Source: an uncultured Eggerthellaceae bacterium (GTDB taxonomy: Bacteria; Actinomycetota; Coriobacteriia; Coriobacteriales; Eggerthellaceae). From it: DNA of 29,708 nt. A model generated the notes under the pieces. It searched no databases. It saw nothing but the letters and a program-made list of their open reading frames with translations, and was not told the DNA's origin. The position numbers and the translations under genes were made by a program. The DNA lies in assembly GCA_910588945.1 (NCBI GenBank), contig CAJUSF010000019.1, positions 1-29,708 of the forward strand, in the 5' to 3' direction. Every line of letters begins with the position of its first letter. Positions within the stretch are counted from its first letter, which is position 1. Positions 8,151-14,873 of this stretch are shown here, one piece after another.

Positions 8151-10139
8151 ATGCTGAAAACATACTTCAAGTCATACAAGACAAAAGACTGGGTTGCTCT
8201 TGCTATTGCATCGGCGGTCTTGTCTGCATGCGGCGTGATTGGGGTATCCTATGCAAAAACGCGCATCGGTCCGTCGATGCCGCCTCTTGAGACGCTACTA
8301 TATATAGTTATAGGAATCGTCGCCTTTGCGATCATGCTCGTTGCGTTCAATCTCGTTTTGGATCTGATCGCTGGCAAAAAGGCGAAAGCGGAGGTGAATG
8401 ATTCGGCGCGTGCGGAGGTCGAAGTCGCCGGTGCCGCTCCAAGATCCGAAGAAGCTACTCTTGCCAATTCTGCTATCTCTTCTATTCCTGCAACTTCCAG
8501 TCCCGCATCACGGCCTCGCCGCTTCATCGCACTAGACACCATCACGCCAAGCTGGAGCGTAAAGAGCATCATCGCATTCGCTGCGATCATGCTTGTGCTG
8601 TGGTCGCCGTGGATCATTGCGTATTTCCCAGCTCCTGTGAATGTCGATCTCTACCACCAGATCTACCAGTTTTTTCCGGACGCGCAAAACTTCATCATCC
8701 CGTTTGGCGGCTACGAACATAATGTCGCGGTCGATGCGCGGCTTGTCGATCATCATCCGTTTTTCACCACGATTATCTACGGCTCGTTCGGCTGGATAAG
8801 CGAGCAGTTCACCGGCAATTGGGAGGCGGGCATATTCGCGTGCTCGCTTTTACACGCTATCGGATTCACTGTTGCATACACGGCCTCGATCGCATTTCTC
8901 AAGCGCGTGGGCTGCCCGGCCGGTTTATGCCTTGCTATCTGGCTTTTCTTCGCGATGATGCCGTTTGTGGTCATATGGTCGATCGGCCTAACGAAAGACA
9001 GCACCTTCACACTGTTTCTCATTGGCTATCTCATGATGCTGTTCAACGCATATCTCACCAATGGCGAGCTCTTTGCGCGCCCACGCAACATAGTGCTTTT
9101 CATCCTGTGTTCGCTGGCGCTCTGCCTTACGAAGAAAACGGGCATCTACATTGTGATAGTGGTTTCCCTTGCACTTGCTTGGCGCTTTAGGCGGAAAAAG
9201 CAAATAAGGCCTGAGAGAGCGTCGAACGAAGCGCCATGTGAAGCATCGTGCGATGCTACGACTGGAATGTCGTGCGAAACGACTAACGAAACGATATGCG
9301 AGAAGAGACCCTCGCTCGTGTTCCTAGGTTCTGCCATCACAAGCGCACTGGTGATGTTTGCTTTGATCCCATTCGTAGTATTTCCAGCGCTAAACATCGC
9401 ACCCGGTGGTAAGCAGGAGGCGCTCGGTTTGGCGTTTCAGCAAACGGCTCGATACGTGATCGACCATGGCGATGAGGTTACGCCGTCAGAGAGAGCGGCT
9501 ATATCGAAGGTGCTGGCCTACGATGAGATCGCACAGAGCTACAACCCGCGTGTGCATGATTACGTGAAATTTCTGTTCGATCAGGAGGCCACGACAACTG
9601 ACATCATCGAGTATCTAAAGGTATACGTGGAAATGGGGATCAAGCATCCGGAGTCGTATTTTGATGCGATGATGGGTGCGGCTGCGTTTTATCTGTCATT
9701 CGACACGCCGGTTTATATCACGCTTGCGAGTGACATCAACTATCCGAGGGACATCGCTTATTCGGATAAGGAGACAAGCGAAGGTGCCGCGCTCGTGATT
9801 TGGGCACCTGCGGAGGTGGCCGGATTCAAGGAGGCGATTTGCGGCGCATACTACGTTATGTGTGAGATGCCGGTGATCGGGTTCTTTCTGAGGCTCGCGC
9901 TGTATACGATGTGGATTCCAATGGCACTCTTGCTGTTTATGCTGAGGCATGGTTTGAAGTGCAAGGTGCTGCTGCTTCCGGGCTTGCTATTGTTTTTGGT
10001 TTGTCTGATATCTCCGATCGGCGCGACGCGGTATGCTACGGCAATGATCTGTACCGTTATCCTGATTGTTGGCATGGTCTGTGTGCATCCGATCTTGATG
10101 CGCACATCTGCAGGTCTGGATGGAAGAGTTATTGGTTGA
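8151..10139 (+). CDS. Polytopic membrane protein, DUF6020/GT-C-like (copy 1)
   Basis: Integral membrane protein of 662 aa with about 12 hydrophobic segments. After two N-terminal helices there is a hydrophilic Ala/Ser-rich stretch (about 78-125), then a membrane block containing DLYHQIYQF, VDHHPFF and GLTKDSTF. The DHHP and KD motifs next to membrane helices resemble DUF6020 and GT-C lipid-linked-sugar transferases; the assignment is from memory. A second hydrophilic insert near residues 350-385 has an odd Cys/Glu/Thr run (CEASCDATTGMSCETTNETI). The last about 20 residues (from VHPILMRTSAG) are encoded by a REP element, so the natural C-terminus was probably elsewhere. The next gene is a paralogue with the same motif layout. 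Function is probably cell-envelope glycan or polymer synthesis, but this is unproven. Confidence 0.8.
   Translation: MLKTYFKSYKTKDWVALAIASAVLSACGVIGVSYAKTRIGPSMPPLETLLYIVIGIVAFAIMLVAFNLVLDLIAGKKAKAEVNDSARAEVEVAGAAPRSEEATLANSAISSIPATSSPASRPRRFIALDTITPSWSVKSIIAFAAIMLVLWSPWIIAYFPAPVNVDLYHQIYQFFPDAQNFIIPFGGYEHNVAVDARLVDHHPFFTTIIYGSFGWISEQFTGNWEAGIFACSLLHAIGFTVAYTASIAFLKRVGCPAGLCLAIWLFFAMMPFVVIWSIGLTKDSTFTLFLIGYLMMLFNAYLTNGELFARPRNIVLFILCSLALCLTKKTGIYIVIVVSLALAWRFRRKKQIRPERASNEAPCEASCDATTGMSCETTNETICEKRPSLVFLGSAITSALVMFALIPFVVFPALNIAPGGKQEALGLAFQQTARYVIDHGDEVTPSERAAISKVLAYDEIAQSYNPRVHDYVKFLFDQEATTTDIIEYLKVYVEMGIKHPESYFDAMMGAAAFYLSFDTPVYITLASDINYPRDIAYSDKETSEGAALVIWAPAEVAGFKEAICGAYYVMCEMPVIGFFLRLALYTMWIPMALLLFMLRHGLKCKVLLLPGLLLFLVCLISPIGATRYATAMICTVILIVGMVCVHPILMRTSAGLDGRVIG
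10081..10105 (+). repeat. REP-like palindrome inside a coding end
   Basis: Stem GTGTGCATC 10081-10089 (one G-T wobble), 7-nt loop, GATGCGCAC 10097-10105, tail atctgcaggt. GTCT replaces the usual GTAG foot. It lies inside the last codons of the upstream membrane-protein gene. Confidence 0.7.
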
Positions 10140-10141
10140 CC

Positions 10142-10170
10142 GTAGGCGCGCATCCGACCTTGATGCGCGC
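10142..10170 (+). repeat. REP-like palindrome (GTAG)
   Basis: GTAG 10142-10145, stem GCGCGCATC 10146-10154, 7-nt loop, GATGCGCGC 10162-10170, tail aaccgcggg. Two bases after the stop of the upstream gene. The T-to-C change in the stem is matched by the complementary change in the other arm relative to most copies. Confidence 0.85.
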
Positions 10171-10256
10171 AACCGCGGGTCTGGGAATGTGACACGTGTG
10201 CATACGACTCGTATTTGGGTTTGCCGGATACATTTATCGGACCTGCGATACAAAAC

Positions 10257-10285
10257 GTGCGCATGAAACCCGCATGCGAACCTAC
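10257..10285 (-). repeat. REP-like palindrome, reverse orientation
   Basis: GTGCGCATG 10257-10265, loop aaacccg, CATGCGAAC 10273-10281 (one mismatch), then CTAC 10282-10285, i.e. GTAG on the minus strand. It faces the forward copy at 10142-10170, making an inverted REP pair in the intergenic region. Confidence 0.8.
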
Positions 10286-10319
10286 GGCCGCCTTGCCCTC
10301 CATTGTCGCATTCCTACCA

Positions 10320-10325
10320 TATAAT
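10320..10325 (+). promoter_or_regulatory. -10 box of a leaderless promoter
   Basis: Perfect TATAAT exactly 6 nt before ATG 10332, as at 8139-8144. No ribosome binding site is seen. A weak -35 (ttgccc, 10293-10298) has long spacing. Confidence 0.65.
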
Positions 10326-10331
10326 ATAGGC

Positions 10332-12347
10332 ATGATACGATGCCTTAAGAAGCTTATTCCGGGAAAGAACATACCAAGCATGGTGGCGCATGTCGTCTTT
10401 GTTCTTCTTGCCATTGTTGGCGCATATTTCGCAAGCTTCGCCACACCGTTTCCGTCGTATTTCGAGATGTGGTTCATTCCGATCCTTGTTTGCATCGCCC
10501 TCTACTATATATATGTACAAACTTGGGAGCACGTCAGACGCGCGATGTCCGAAAGCGTGCTTCTCGTAACCGTCTCTGCTGTGCTCGCCATTCTGTTCTC
10601 GTGCTTTCTCGTGCTCGGTGCGTGGTATTCGGGCGGTACCACCATCGAGTCTATGGAGATCGTCGACATATTCACAGGCGATATCATCGAGGACAACACT
10701 ATGCACTCCTCGCTTCCTGCCCCGATATCTTGGCTCGACCTGCTGGCCATCGCGATGAACATGATCCCGATCTTCTTTCTGGTCATATATCTGATGCACC
10801 TGATGGATCGCATTTCTGAGAAAGTGAACGCGAAAGCGGTTGCAAATGTGAAGGCGAATGCGCGCGCGGACGTGTGTGCGGAAGATGGTGCGGACGCGAG
10901 CGCAACCTCTGTCATCGACAGTCGTTTCAGTCATCCGGTAAAGACCTATCTCGTCTTCGCGGGCATCCTTTTTGTACTTTGGATTCCTGTCTATCTGGCC
11001 GCTTATCCAGGGTTCTTCTGCTATGACATGACATACGGCGATGTTCCGATGTGGAAACAGTATTCCACTTGGGAATTGAATGATCATCATCCGGTCGCGC
11101 AAACGCTCGTGATGGGATTCATTATCGACACGATCTCGAATCTTACCGGATCCTTTAACGATGGCGTTGCGGTTTATGTTGCGCTGCAAAACATCCTGCT
11201 GGCGCTCATTTTCGCACTGATGGTTCTTTGCATCGATCGAACGTTGCGCTCGCGCGTTTTCACCGGCTGTGCGCTGGCGTATTTAGTGTTGAATCCGCTC
11301 GTCGTGTTGTTTGTGGAGTGCACGGCAAAAGATACGTTCTTCTCGGCGTTCGTGGTGATGTATTGCACGGTTTTCTTCACGACTATCCGCTCTGGAATCT
11401 TCCGGAGCAAAGACAGTATTGCTGCGGCGGGCCCGCGTGAGGTGGTGCTATGCATCGCCTGCATTCTGATTTCGGGAGTCGGTGTGTGCATCATGCGCAC
11501 TAACGGCATCATCGCGTTCGTTTTGAGCCTAGTGTTTGTGGTGATCTGCGCACGCGGAGCCTGCGAGAAGAAAGCTCTCACGGGCATTTGTTGCGGCGCA
11601 CTGGTTCTTTCGTTCGTATGGCTTGGGCCGGTTGCATCGCTGCTAAACGTAAAGTCCAGTCAATACAGCAACTCTATGATCTTCAGCATTCCGTCTCAGC
11701 AGATATCCTATGTGCTCGAGCGCGGAGGGGCTACCGAAGAAGAAGTGCAGTTGGCTCGGGATCTGGGCTATGCTTCCAATACTGCATATATGGCGAAGTT
11801 GGCCGACGTTTCAAGATGGCAACTTATCAATATGAGCTTCTCGCAGGTGATGCAGCTCTACTTAAGGCTTGGGACGGCTCATCCCGAGGCGTATTTCTTC
11901 GTTTTTGTGGAGCAGACGCAGGGAATGTGGAATCCTTACGCGCTCGATAGGATTTACCCTGATGGCATCTACGAAAACCGCGAAACATCACTTTTTGCGT
12001 TTGATTGGGAGAGTCCCGCGGACTCAGATACAAAGTTTCAGGAATTGAAGGTGCTTCTGAAAAAGATCTCGACGAAGGATTTTTTGCAGCAGATCCCCGT
12101 TATATCGCTCTTTGTGATGATAGCTTTCTATGTGTGGGTACTTTTGTTACTGGCGGCAAGGTGCCTAGTCACGCGTGATCGATCTATTGGCGCGCCCGTG
12201 GCGCTGCTGTTTTTCGTGACAATCTCGGTGCTTTTCGGACCGTGTGTTTTGGCGAGATACTATCTGTGTTTGATTTTCGGCATGCCTTTGATGGTGGCTT
12301 TTCTTTGTTGCGCGAAGCGAGATAAGGTTAGCGATATCCATTCGTAA
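10332..12347 (+). CDS. Polytopic membrane protein, DUF6020/GT-C-like (copy 2)
   Basis: Integral membrane protein of 671 aa, paralogous to the preceding gene. It has four N-terminal helices, a hydrophilic Ala/Lys/Asp-rich insert (about residues 196-230), then the membrane core with CYDMTYGDVPMW, LNDHHPVAQTL, a long helix pair and ECTAKDTFFSAF, and a C-terminal helix cluster ending in KRDKVSDIHS. The DHHP and KD signatures align with the first copy. A TTG at 10215 would extend the frame, but that extension translates a REP element; ATG 10332 is preferred because it stands 6 nt after a perfect -10 box. The stop codon lies within the first of two 99-bp direct repeats. A role in envelope polysaccharide assembly is an inference. 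Confidence 0.8.
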   Translation: MIRCLKKLIPGKNIPSMVAHVVFVLLAIVGAYFASFATPFPSYFEMWFIPILVCIALYYIYVQTWEHVRRAMSESVLLVTVSAVLAILFSCFLVLGAWYSGGTTIESMEIVDIFTGDIIEDNTMHSSLPAPISWLDLLAIAMNMIPIFFLVIYLMHLMDRISEKVNAKAVANVKANARADVCAEDGADASATSVIDSRFSHPVKTYLVFAGILFVLWIPVYLAAYPGFFCYDMTYGDVPMWKQYSTWELNDHHPVAQTLVMGFIIDTISNLTGSFNDGVAVYVALQNILLALIFALMVLCIDRTLRSRVFTGCALAYLVLNPLVVLFVECTAKDTFFSAFVVMYCTVFFTTIRSGIFRSKDSIAAAGPREVVLCIACILISGVGVCIMRTNGIIAFVLSLVFVVICARGACEKKALTGICCGALVLSFVWLGPVASLLNVKSSQYSNSMIFSIPSQQISYVLERGGATEEEVQLARDLGYASNTAYMAKLADVSRWQLINMSFSQVMQLYLRLGTAHPEAYFFVFVEQTQGMWNPYALDRIYPDGIYENRETSLFAFDWESPADSDTKFQELKVLLKKISTKDFLQQIPVISLFVMIAFYVWVLLLLAARCLVTRDRSIGAPVALLFFVTISVLFGPCVLARYYLCLIFGMPLMVAFLCCAKRDKVSDIHS

Positions 12348-12441
12348 CCGCGCATCCTCGGCAAGATTGCCAACGTAATGATTCGAGTTGCCTTTGTAAC
12401 GAATCCGGTCGATTCCGTAGGTGCGCATCCGATCTTGATGC
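12343..12441 (+). repeat. 99-bp direct repeat flanking RAYT (left copy)
   Basis: The block from cgtaaccgcgcatcctcgg to the REP arm cttgatgc matches 13216-13314 at 95 of 99 positions by eye (four substitutions, no gaps). It contains the stop codon of the preceding gene and runs into a GTAG REP element. The RAYT gene lies between the two copies. Confidence 0.9.
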
Positions 12442-12445
12442 GCAC
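12417..12445 (+). repeat. REP-like palindrome (GTAG)
   Basis: GTAG 12417-12420, stem GTGCGCATC 12421-12429, 7-nt loop, GATGCGCAC 12437-12445, tail aaccgcggg. First element of a multi-hairpin cassette upstream of the RAYT gene. Confidence 0.88.
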
Positions 12446-12449
12446 AACC

Positions 12450-12571
12450 GCGGGACGCGAAGCGTCCCGCAGGCCGTTCGCGCAAAGCGCGTAAGGCCGT
12501 TTCATATAAAACGTTCCGCATATGCGGAACGCACATAATCATGCATGCACATTCACGCATGCGAATGTGCA
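12450..12571. repeat. Stacked palindromes, left cassette
   Basis: Four consecutive inverted repeats follow the REP. A 9-bp stem with GAA loop is at 12450-12470 (gggacgc/gcgtccc). Nested ggcc/ggcc and cgcgc/gcgcg arms are at 12472-12498. A perfect 20-bp palindrome lies at 12512-12531 (cgttccgcat and its complement). A 9-bp stem tgcacattc/gaatgtgca lies at 12546-12571. The word CATAATCA separates palindromes (12534-12541 and 12609-12616). The stretch up to 12680 holds weaker inverted repeats and no gene. Confidence 0.8.
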
Positions 12572-12670
12572 CAAAATCACACGTGCGCACCCGCGCATGT
12601 GGAACACACATAATCACATGTGCGGATTCGGACAATACTCGAATTCGACGCGCACCACCGCACCGGGTGT

Positions 12671-12676
12671 TATCAT
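12671..12676 (+). promoter_or_regulatory. Putative -10 box of leaderless RAYT transcript
   Basis: TATCAT ends 6 nt before ATG 12683, the same spacing as the two upstream TATAAT-N6-ATG arrangements. No Shine-Dalgarno sequence is seen. Confidence 0.45.
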
Positions 12677-12682
12677 AATATG

Positions 12683-13171
12683 ATGGAACCGAAGCGAACA
12701 AATCACAGACTGCCCACATGGGATTACACTCAATCAGGCATGTATTATGTCACCATATGCGTTGCCGAGCGAAAGCACGCCTTGGGGCATATCATTTACG
12801 ATGATAACAAGCTCGATTGCCCTGCGTCTTTTATTCCGTCCAAAATCGGAACCGCATGCATTGAGGCTGGTAAATCATTGGGCGAACGCTTTGATGATGT
12901 CCGTCTGGAGAAGCTTACGCTGATGCCCGATCATATCCACATGCTCGCAAACATTGATGCAAATGGGTCTACAGCCTTAGGTGATGTCGTCTTCGCATTC
13001 AAAAGATTTGTGACTCGAAAAGCAAGGGCTGCTGGTTTTAATGGTAGGCTCTGGCAAAAGAATTATTACGATCATGTCGTACGTGATAATGAAGATGTCC
13101 TTCGAATCATGGAATATATGGAGAATAACCCCATTCGTTGGGCTCATCAGCGACAGGAAAATAATATTTGA
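12683..13171 (+). CDS. REP-associated tyrosine transposase (RAYT, Y1 HUH)
   Basis: Small single-strand DNA nuclease/transferase of 162 aa of the TnpA_REP/IS200-like superfamily, thought to bind, cleave and spread REP hairpins. Visible features: N-terminal GMYYVTICVAER strand motif, the HUH motif in MPDHIHML (His84-x-His86), a catalytic-tyrosine region LWQKNYYDHVVRD (Tyr128 or Tyr129) and the RAYT-type end YMENNPIRW. ATG 12680 immediately precedes; I chose 12683 because it stands 6 nt after a -10-like box. The gene is bracketed by 99-bp direct repeats and GTAG-bearing REPs, which matches the GTAG tetranucleotide known to be recognised by enterobacterial TnpA_REP. No IS ends typical of IS200/IS605 and no tnpB are present, so this is a domesticated RAYT rather than an IS transposase. 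Confidence 0.92.
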   Translation: MEPKRTNHRLPTWDYTQSGMYYVTICVAERKHALGHIIYDDNKLDCPASFIPSKIGTACIEAGKSLGERFDDVRLEKLTLMPDHIHMLANIDANGSTALGDVVFAFKRFVTRKARAAGFNGRLWQKNYYDHVVRDNEDVLRIMEYMENNPIRWAHQRQENNI

Positions 13172-13215
13172 TCATTTTGTAAACGTGCTTTGCGGGTATC
13201 AAGAAATGAGAATCC

Positions 13216-13314
13216 CGTAACCGCGCATCCTCGGTAAGATTGCCAACGTAATGATTCGAATTGCCCTTGTAACGAATCCGGTCGATTCCGTAGGTGCGCA
13301 TCCGACCTTGATGC
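13216..13314 (+). repeat. 99-bp direct repeat flanking RAYT (right copy)
   Basis: Gapless counterpart of 12343-12441, starting 45 nt after the RAYT stop codon. The four differences are all transitions. Recombination between the copies would remove an 873-bp unit holding the RAYT gene. Confidence 0.9.
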
Positions 13315-13318
13315 ATAC
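13290..13318 (+). repeat. REP-like palindrome (GTAG), decayed arm
   Basis: GTAG 13290-13293, stem GTGCGCATC 13294-13302, 7-nt loop, GATGCATAC 13310-13318 with two changes from the perfect complement. Spans the right end of the direct repeat. Confidence 0.75.
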
Positions 13319-13371
13319 AATTGCCGGTTTGACGATGCGACGTATGTCTCGCTTGATATTGCTGGATGAAT

Positions 13372-13400
13372 GTAGGCGCGCATCCGTCCTTGATGCGCGC
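13372..13400 (+). repeat. REP-like palindrome (GTAG)
   Basis: GTAG 13372-13375, stem GCGCGCATC 13376-13384, 7-nt loop, GATGCGCGC 13392-13400, tail aaccgcgg. Begins the second multi-hairpin cassette. Confidence 0.88.
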
Positions 13401-13402
13401 AA

Positions 13403-13498
13403 CCGCGGAACGCGAAGCGTCCCGCAGGCCGTTCGCGCAAAGCGCGTAAGGCCGTTACATTTCATACATATCCGCGTATGCGGATATGTACATAATCA
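13403..13498. repeat. Stacked palindromes, right cassette
   Basis: Same order as the left cassette: a gcgg-acgc-GAA-gcgt-ccgc hairpin with one mismatch, the ggcc...ggcc element with cgcgc/gcgcg arms (identical to the left copy), then a palindrome at 13465-13490 with 11-bp arms (tacatatccgc and complement) around gtat, then CATAATCA (13491-13498). The last palindrome differs in sequence from its left counterpart (12512-12531) but keeps full pairing. Confidence 0.8.
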
Positions 13499-13554
13499 TT
13501 CACGCGGGCGTTCGGGTTTAACGCATACGTTTATCGAACCCGAAATACAAAAAC

Positions 13555-13788
13555 GTGCGCATGAAACCCGCATGCGCACCTACGCTAAACCGGTAACGTT
13601 TTTTGGAATACAAAACGTGCGCATGAAAAACGCATGCGCACCTACGGGCGACCTGTAACACAAAATGTGCGCATGAAAAGCGCATGCGCACCTACGCTAA
13701 ACCGGTAACATTTTTTGAAATACAAAAACGTGCGCATGGAAAGCGCATGCGCACCTACGTCATGCGCACCTACGGCATGCGCACCTAT
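13555..13788 (-). repeat. Reverse-oriented REP array (4 full + 2 half copies)
   Basis: Four hairpins GTGCGCATG-(7 nt)-CATGCGCAC followed by CTAC lie at 13555-13583, 13617-13645, 13667-13695 and 13730-13758. They are separated by related linkers (ctaaaccggtaac...tacaaaa). Two solitary half-copies CATGCGCACCTA follow at 13761-13773 and 13776-13788, 15 bp apart. Linkers are similar to one another, unlike CRISPR spacers. A further 60 bp without features leads to an AT-rich promoter region. Confidence 0.88.
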
Positions 13789-13849
13789 GCGTGCAACCAT
13801 TACAGTTGTGAATCCATTTTGTAAAGAAATCGTTGTATTTACAAACTAC

Positions 13850-13869
13850 ATACACAATATATTGTGTAT
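13850..13869. promoter_or_regulatory. 20-bp perfect palindrome, candidate operator
   Basis: ATACACAATA followed by its exact complement, AT-rich and unlike the REP family. It overlaps a possible -10 (caatat, 13855-13860) with ttgtat (13833-13838) 16 bp upstream. The outer TACA...TGTA arms resemble operators of dimeric winged-helix repressors, but no regulator gene is nearby. It probably controls the secreted-protein gene at 14035. Confidence 0.55.
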
Positions 13870-13912
13870 CGCGATCAATTCTTGGAGATTATGTGAAGAA
13901 ACAGTCGAGAAT

Positions 13913-13939
13913 TTGTTGCCTAAAAGTGAAGGATATTAT
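13913..13939 (+). promoter_or_regulatory. Possible second promoter for the secreted-protein gene
   Basis: ttgttg (13913-13918) and tattat (13934-13939) with a 15-bp spacer, slightly short. A transcript from here would begin near 13946 and carry the actcga/tcgagt hairpin (13961-13980) in a 5' leader of about 90 nt. Confidence 0.35.
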
Positions 13940-13985
13940 GAAATCGGCTCATAACCCTAGACTCGAAAACCAAATCGAGTTATAA
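13938..13985 (+). CDS. Possible 15-residue leader peptide
   Basis: A 16-codon frame (product MKSAHNPRLENQIEL) is preceded by GAAGGA at suitable distance and lies in the leader of the secreted-protein gene. Its 3' half overlaps a hairpin at 13961-13980. There is no clear codon run suggesting amino-acid attenuation. It conflicts with the second promoter proposed here, so only one may be real. Confidence 0.2.
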   Translation: MKSAHNPRLENQIEL

Positions 13986-14034
13986 ATTAAACGGTTGTTA
14001 AGATGGTCATAAATAACAATAAGGAGGATTGACC

Positions 14035-14745
14035 ATGAAGGCTACAAAACTTTTAGGAAGCGTTGCTCTTACAGCTGCTCTCGCAATGGGTACTGTTCCT
14101 GCATTCGCTAGCGTGAATGCCCCTTCCGACTGGGAGAACGGCACGGATCAGGGTATCGGCGGTGCTGGTGTTTCTGTTAACAACAAGATGATCACCAACC
14201 TCACCACTGACTCTACCAACAATAACCACAAGACTGGTACTGGCAGCACTGCTGTTAAGGCATCTGTTTTCGATGCTGACATGCAGGTTACCATTCCGCT
14301 GCAGCTCTCCGTTGCTTTTGCATCTATTGGTTCTGAGCTCACCTGCCCGTCTGATGGCGCTTACAACATCATCAACAATGGTGACAAGCCTGTTAAGATC
14401 ACCCACATAAATGCAACTGGCTCTGGATTTACTCTTGGTGATTATGACACCACTAAGGTAGCTCTTAATGGTCAAGGATCAGCTACTCGCAATATCGCGA
14501 TGCTTTTGGACTGTGGCACAGATAAGGTTGTAGACCTTAATAAGGCTGTTACCGCAAGTGGTGATTTGGCTAGTGTAGACACTTATGGCAAAAGTGGTAC
14601 GAAGATTGGAGATATTCCGATCCCAGCTAACACTCCGCTTGCTATCAAGCTTTCCGGAACCACTAATAAGTTCGCTACTCCGCTAGCTGTTGGTTATCAG
14701 ATGGCTACCATCATGACCATCACCTACACTGTTGAGACTGCTTAG
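14035..14745 (+). CDS. Secreted beta-rich surface protein, WxL/TasA-like fold suspected
   Basis: Exported protein of 236 aa. The signal peptide (residues 1 to about 24, MKATKLL...VPAFA|S) has a clear hydrophobic core and an AFA-S cleavage site. The mature part is Thr/Asn/Gly-rich with alternating hydrophobics. It contains TIPLQLSVAF and YNIINNGDKPVKITHI, a pattern seen in surface proteins of WxL or camelysin/TasA-like type, and ends in TITYTVETA. It has no sorting signal and no second membrane helix, so it must be released or held non-covalently. A strong AAGGAGG 7 nt before ATG 14035 (preferred over TTG 14029), a leader of 90 nt or more and a strong terminator suggest high expression. It may be the major subunit of a surface layer or fibre; I do not recognise a specific family. 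Confidence 0.75.
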   Translation: MKATKLLGSVALTAALAMGTVPAFASVNAPSDWENGTDQGIGGAGVSVNNKMITNLTTDSTNNNHKTGTGSTAVKASVFDADMQVTIPLQLSVAFASIGSELTCPSDGAYNIINNGDKPVKITHINATGSGFTLGDYDTTKVALNGQGSATRNIAMLLDCGTDKVVDLNKAVTASGDLASVDTYGKSGTKIGDIPIPANTPLAIKLSGTTNKFATPLAVGYQMATIMTITYTVETA

Positions 14746-14803
14746 TCAAGATAGGTAGAGGCCTAGCTGTTCTGATACAAATCTGATCAAGAAGTTAGGA
14801 CGG

Positions 14804-14832
14804 AGGGGCGGTGATTCTACCGCCCCTTTTTT
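14804..14832 (+). terminator. Rho-independent terminator
   Basis: 9-bp GC-rich stem aggggcggt (14804-14812) / accgcccct (14819-14827), 6-nt loop, followed by a T-run. It ends the secreted-protein transcript. Confidence 0.92.
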
Positions 14833-14873
14833 ACGGATAGTAAAACACTGCAAGGTGTTATAAGCATTGAGCG

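Noticed and set aside
10215..10331. TTG start giving the second membrane protein 39 more residues
   Set aside because: The added residues come from a reverse REP element and precede the TATAAT box; ATG 10332 fits the leaderless pattern.
13251..13658. 135-codon + strand frame in the REP region
   Set aside because: The translation consists of REP-derived peptides (GAHPTLM..., ETRMRTYAKP) and linkers.
13555..13790. Regular repeats resembling a CRISPR array
   Set aside because: Units are self-complementary hairpins with a GTAG foot, intervening segments are similar to each other rather than unique, and half-copies occur. No cas genes are present. It is a REP array.
13715..13954. 79-codon + strand frame running from the REP array into the promoter region
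   Set aside because: The first third is translated REP sequence (ACAPTSCAPTACAP); there is no ribosome site and it crosses the operator-like palindrome.
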